Assembly (NCBI GenBank): GCA_937922015.1
Contig: CAKZVB010000051.1
Location: forward strand, 1-54,583
Source of the DNA: an uncultured Granulosicoccaceae bacterium
GTDB taxonomy: Bacteria; Pseudomonadota; Gammaproteobacteria; Granulosicoccales; Granulosicoccaceae
DNA: 54,583 nt
Direction of reading: 5' to 3'
The translations under genes were made by a program, and so were the position numbers. Positions within the stretch are counted from its first letter, which is position 1. Each line of letters begins with the position of its first letter. Of the stretch, positions 54,310-54,583 are shown piece by piece. The notes under the pieces are model-generated. The model was not told the DNA's origin. It made no database searches and saw only the letters and a list, made by a program, of their open reading frames with translations.

Positions 54310-54583
54310 ATGTTAATAAACAACCCGTTTGCCGAAGTCTCGGCATTCATCTCGCCTGCAGTGATGCAGGGCTTTGTCATCCTCATGATTTTACTGGTGA
54401 TTGGCGGCACTTTGCTTGACATGATGCACAAGCAAAGCGCTAAGTATTTCTTTGAGAATTCGAAAAAGGCGCAGCAAAACGCCAGGCGTAAAGTCGGCGC
54501 CGGCAAGAAGGCCGGTCTGGCGGTCAAGACCGTGGCCAGTGAAGTATTGACCTCCTCAGAGTTCTGCAACAGCCGTCGACGTC
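54310..54583 (+). CDS. Integral membrane protein, 3' end outside the window
   Basis: ATG 54310 is preceded by AGGGGGAACA, a strong site. The first 91 codons encode MLINNPFAEVSAFISP, a membrane helix (GFVILMILLVIGGTLLD), then a basic cytoplasmic stretch (KYFFENSKKAQQNARRKVG) and VASEVLTSSEFCNSRRR at the window edge. This resembles the N-terminus of membrane anchors of the AprM kind (adenylylsulfate reductase) or related cytochrome-b-like subunits, but I am not sure. The gene continues beyond the window. Confidence 0.55.
   Translation, partial: MLINNPFAEVSAFISPAVMQGFVILMILLVIGGTLLDMMHKQSAKYFFENSKKAQQNARRKVGAGKKAGLAVKTVASEVLTSSEFCNSRRR

Overview
The window looks like chromosome from a heterotrophic, probably marine gammaproteobacterium. 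The main argument is the conserved block miaB - ybeZ (PhoH) - ybeY - corC/ybeX - lnt, in that order on one strand. There are also several exported proteins with tripartite C-terminal sorting tails of the GlyGly-CTERM type. No tRNA, rRNA, CRISPR array, prophage or intact insertion sequence was seen. Two loci (aglEFGAK-aglR and DUF2849-cysI-DUF934) have gene orders that I associate with Alphaproteobacteria, so lateral transfer is possible.

Layout. 1-3.9 kb: divergent secreted S8 and M35 proteases, followed by a lipoprotein that repeats the M35 pro-region. 3.9-9.3 kb: gamma-glutamyltransferase-like protein, hydroxyacid dehydrogenase, Gly/Gln-rich DUF533 protein, AhpD-like protein and an SDR. 9.7-15.3 kb: the miaB-to-lnt housekeeping block. 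15.7-19.8 kb: large secreted esterase, peptidoglycan-binding-domain protein and a frameshifted DUF5990 gene. 20-23 kb: Lrp-type regulator divergent from DUF2849-cysI-DUF934. 23-30.9 kb: alpha-glucoside uptake and hydrolysis operon with its LacI-type regulator. 31-32.9 kb: a degenerate CysH-like protein and Sat. 32.9-41.7 kb: MazG-like protein, two metallophosphoesterases, a molybdenum hydroxylase pair with a decayed cytochrome gene, a 2OG oxygenase, a GFA protein and a CTERM protein. 41.9-45.7 kb: cysD-cysNC, where CysD carries a 325-residue N-terminal extension. 45.8-54.6 kb: TSP3-repeat protein, amidotransferase, FGase-like protein, TauE/SafE exporter, flavin reductase, pyrC, pyrE, hpt, a Tat-exported protein and the 5' end of a membrane protein.

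The strongest candidate for something undescribed is the CysD fusion (43774..45651). Its N-terminal half reads as an IS630-type transposase whose acidic catalytic positions are replaced, joined by a Thr/Pro/Ser-rich linker to a complete CysD. A ribosome-binding-like site lies ahead of the CysD methionine, so a short CysD could also be made. Two near-identical 15-bp palindromes sit at the 5' end of the gene. Together they suggest a domesticated transposase DNA-binding module attached to sulfate activation, possibly autoregulatory.

Sulfur assimilation recurs across the window (cysI module, Sat, CysDNC, CysH-like protein, TauE/SafE), but no canonical catalytic CysH is present here. Two genes, DUF5990 and the cytochrome next to the molybdenum hydroxylase, carry single-base frameshifts that can be read directly from the sequence.
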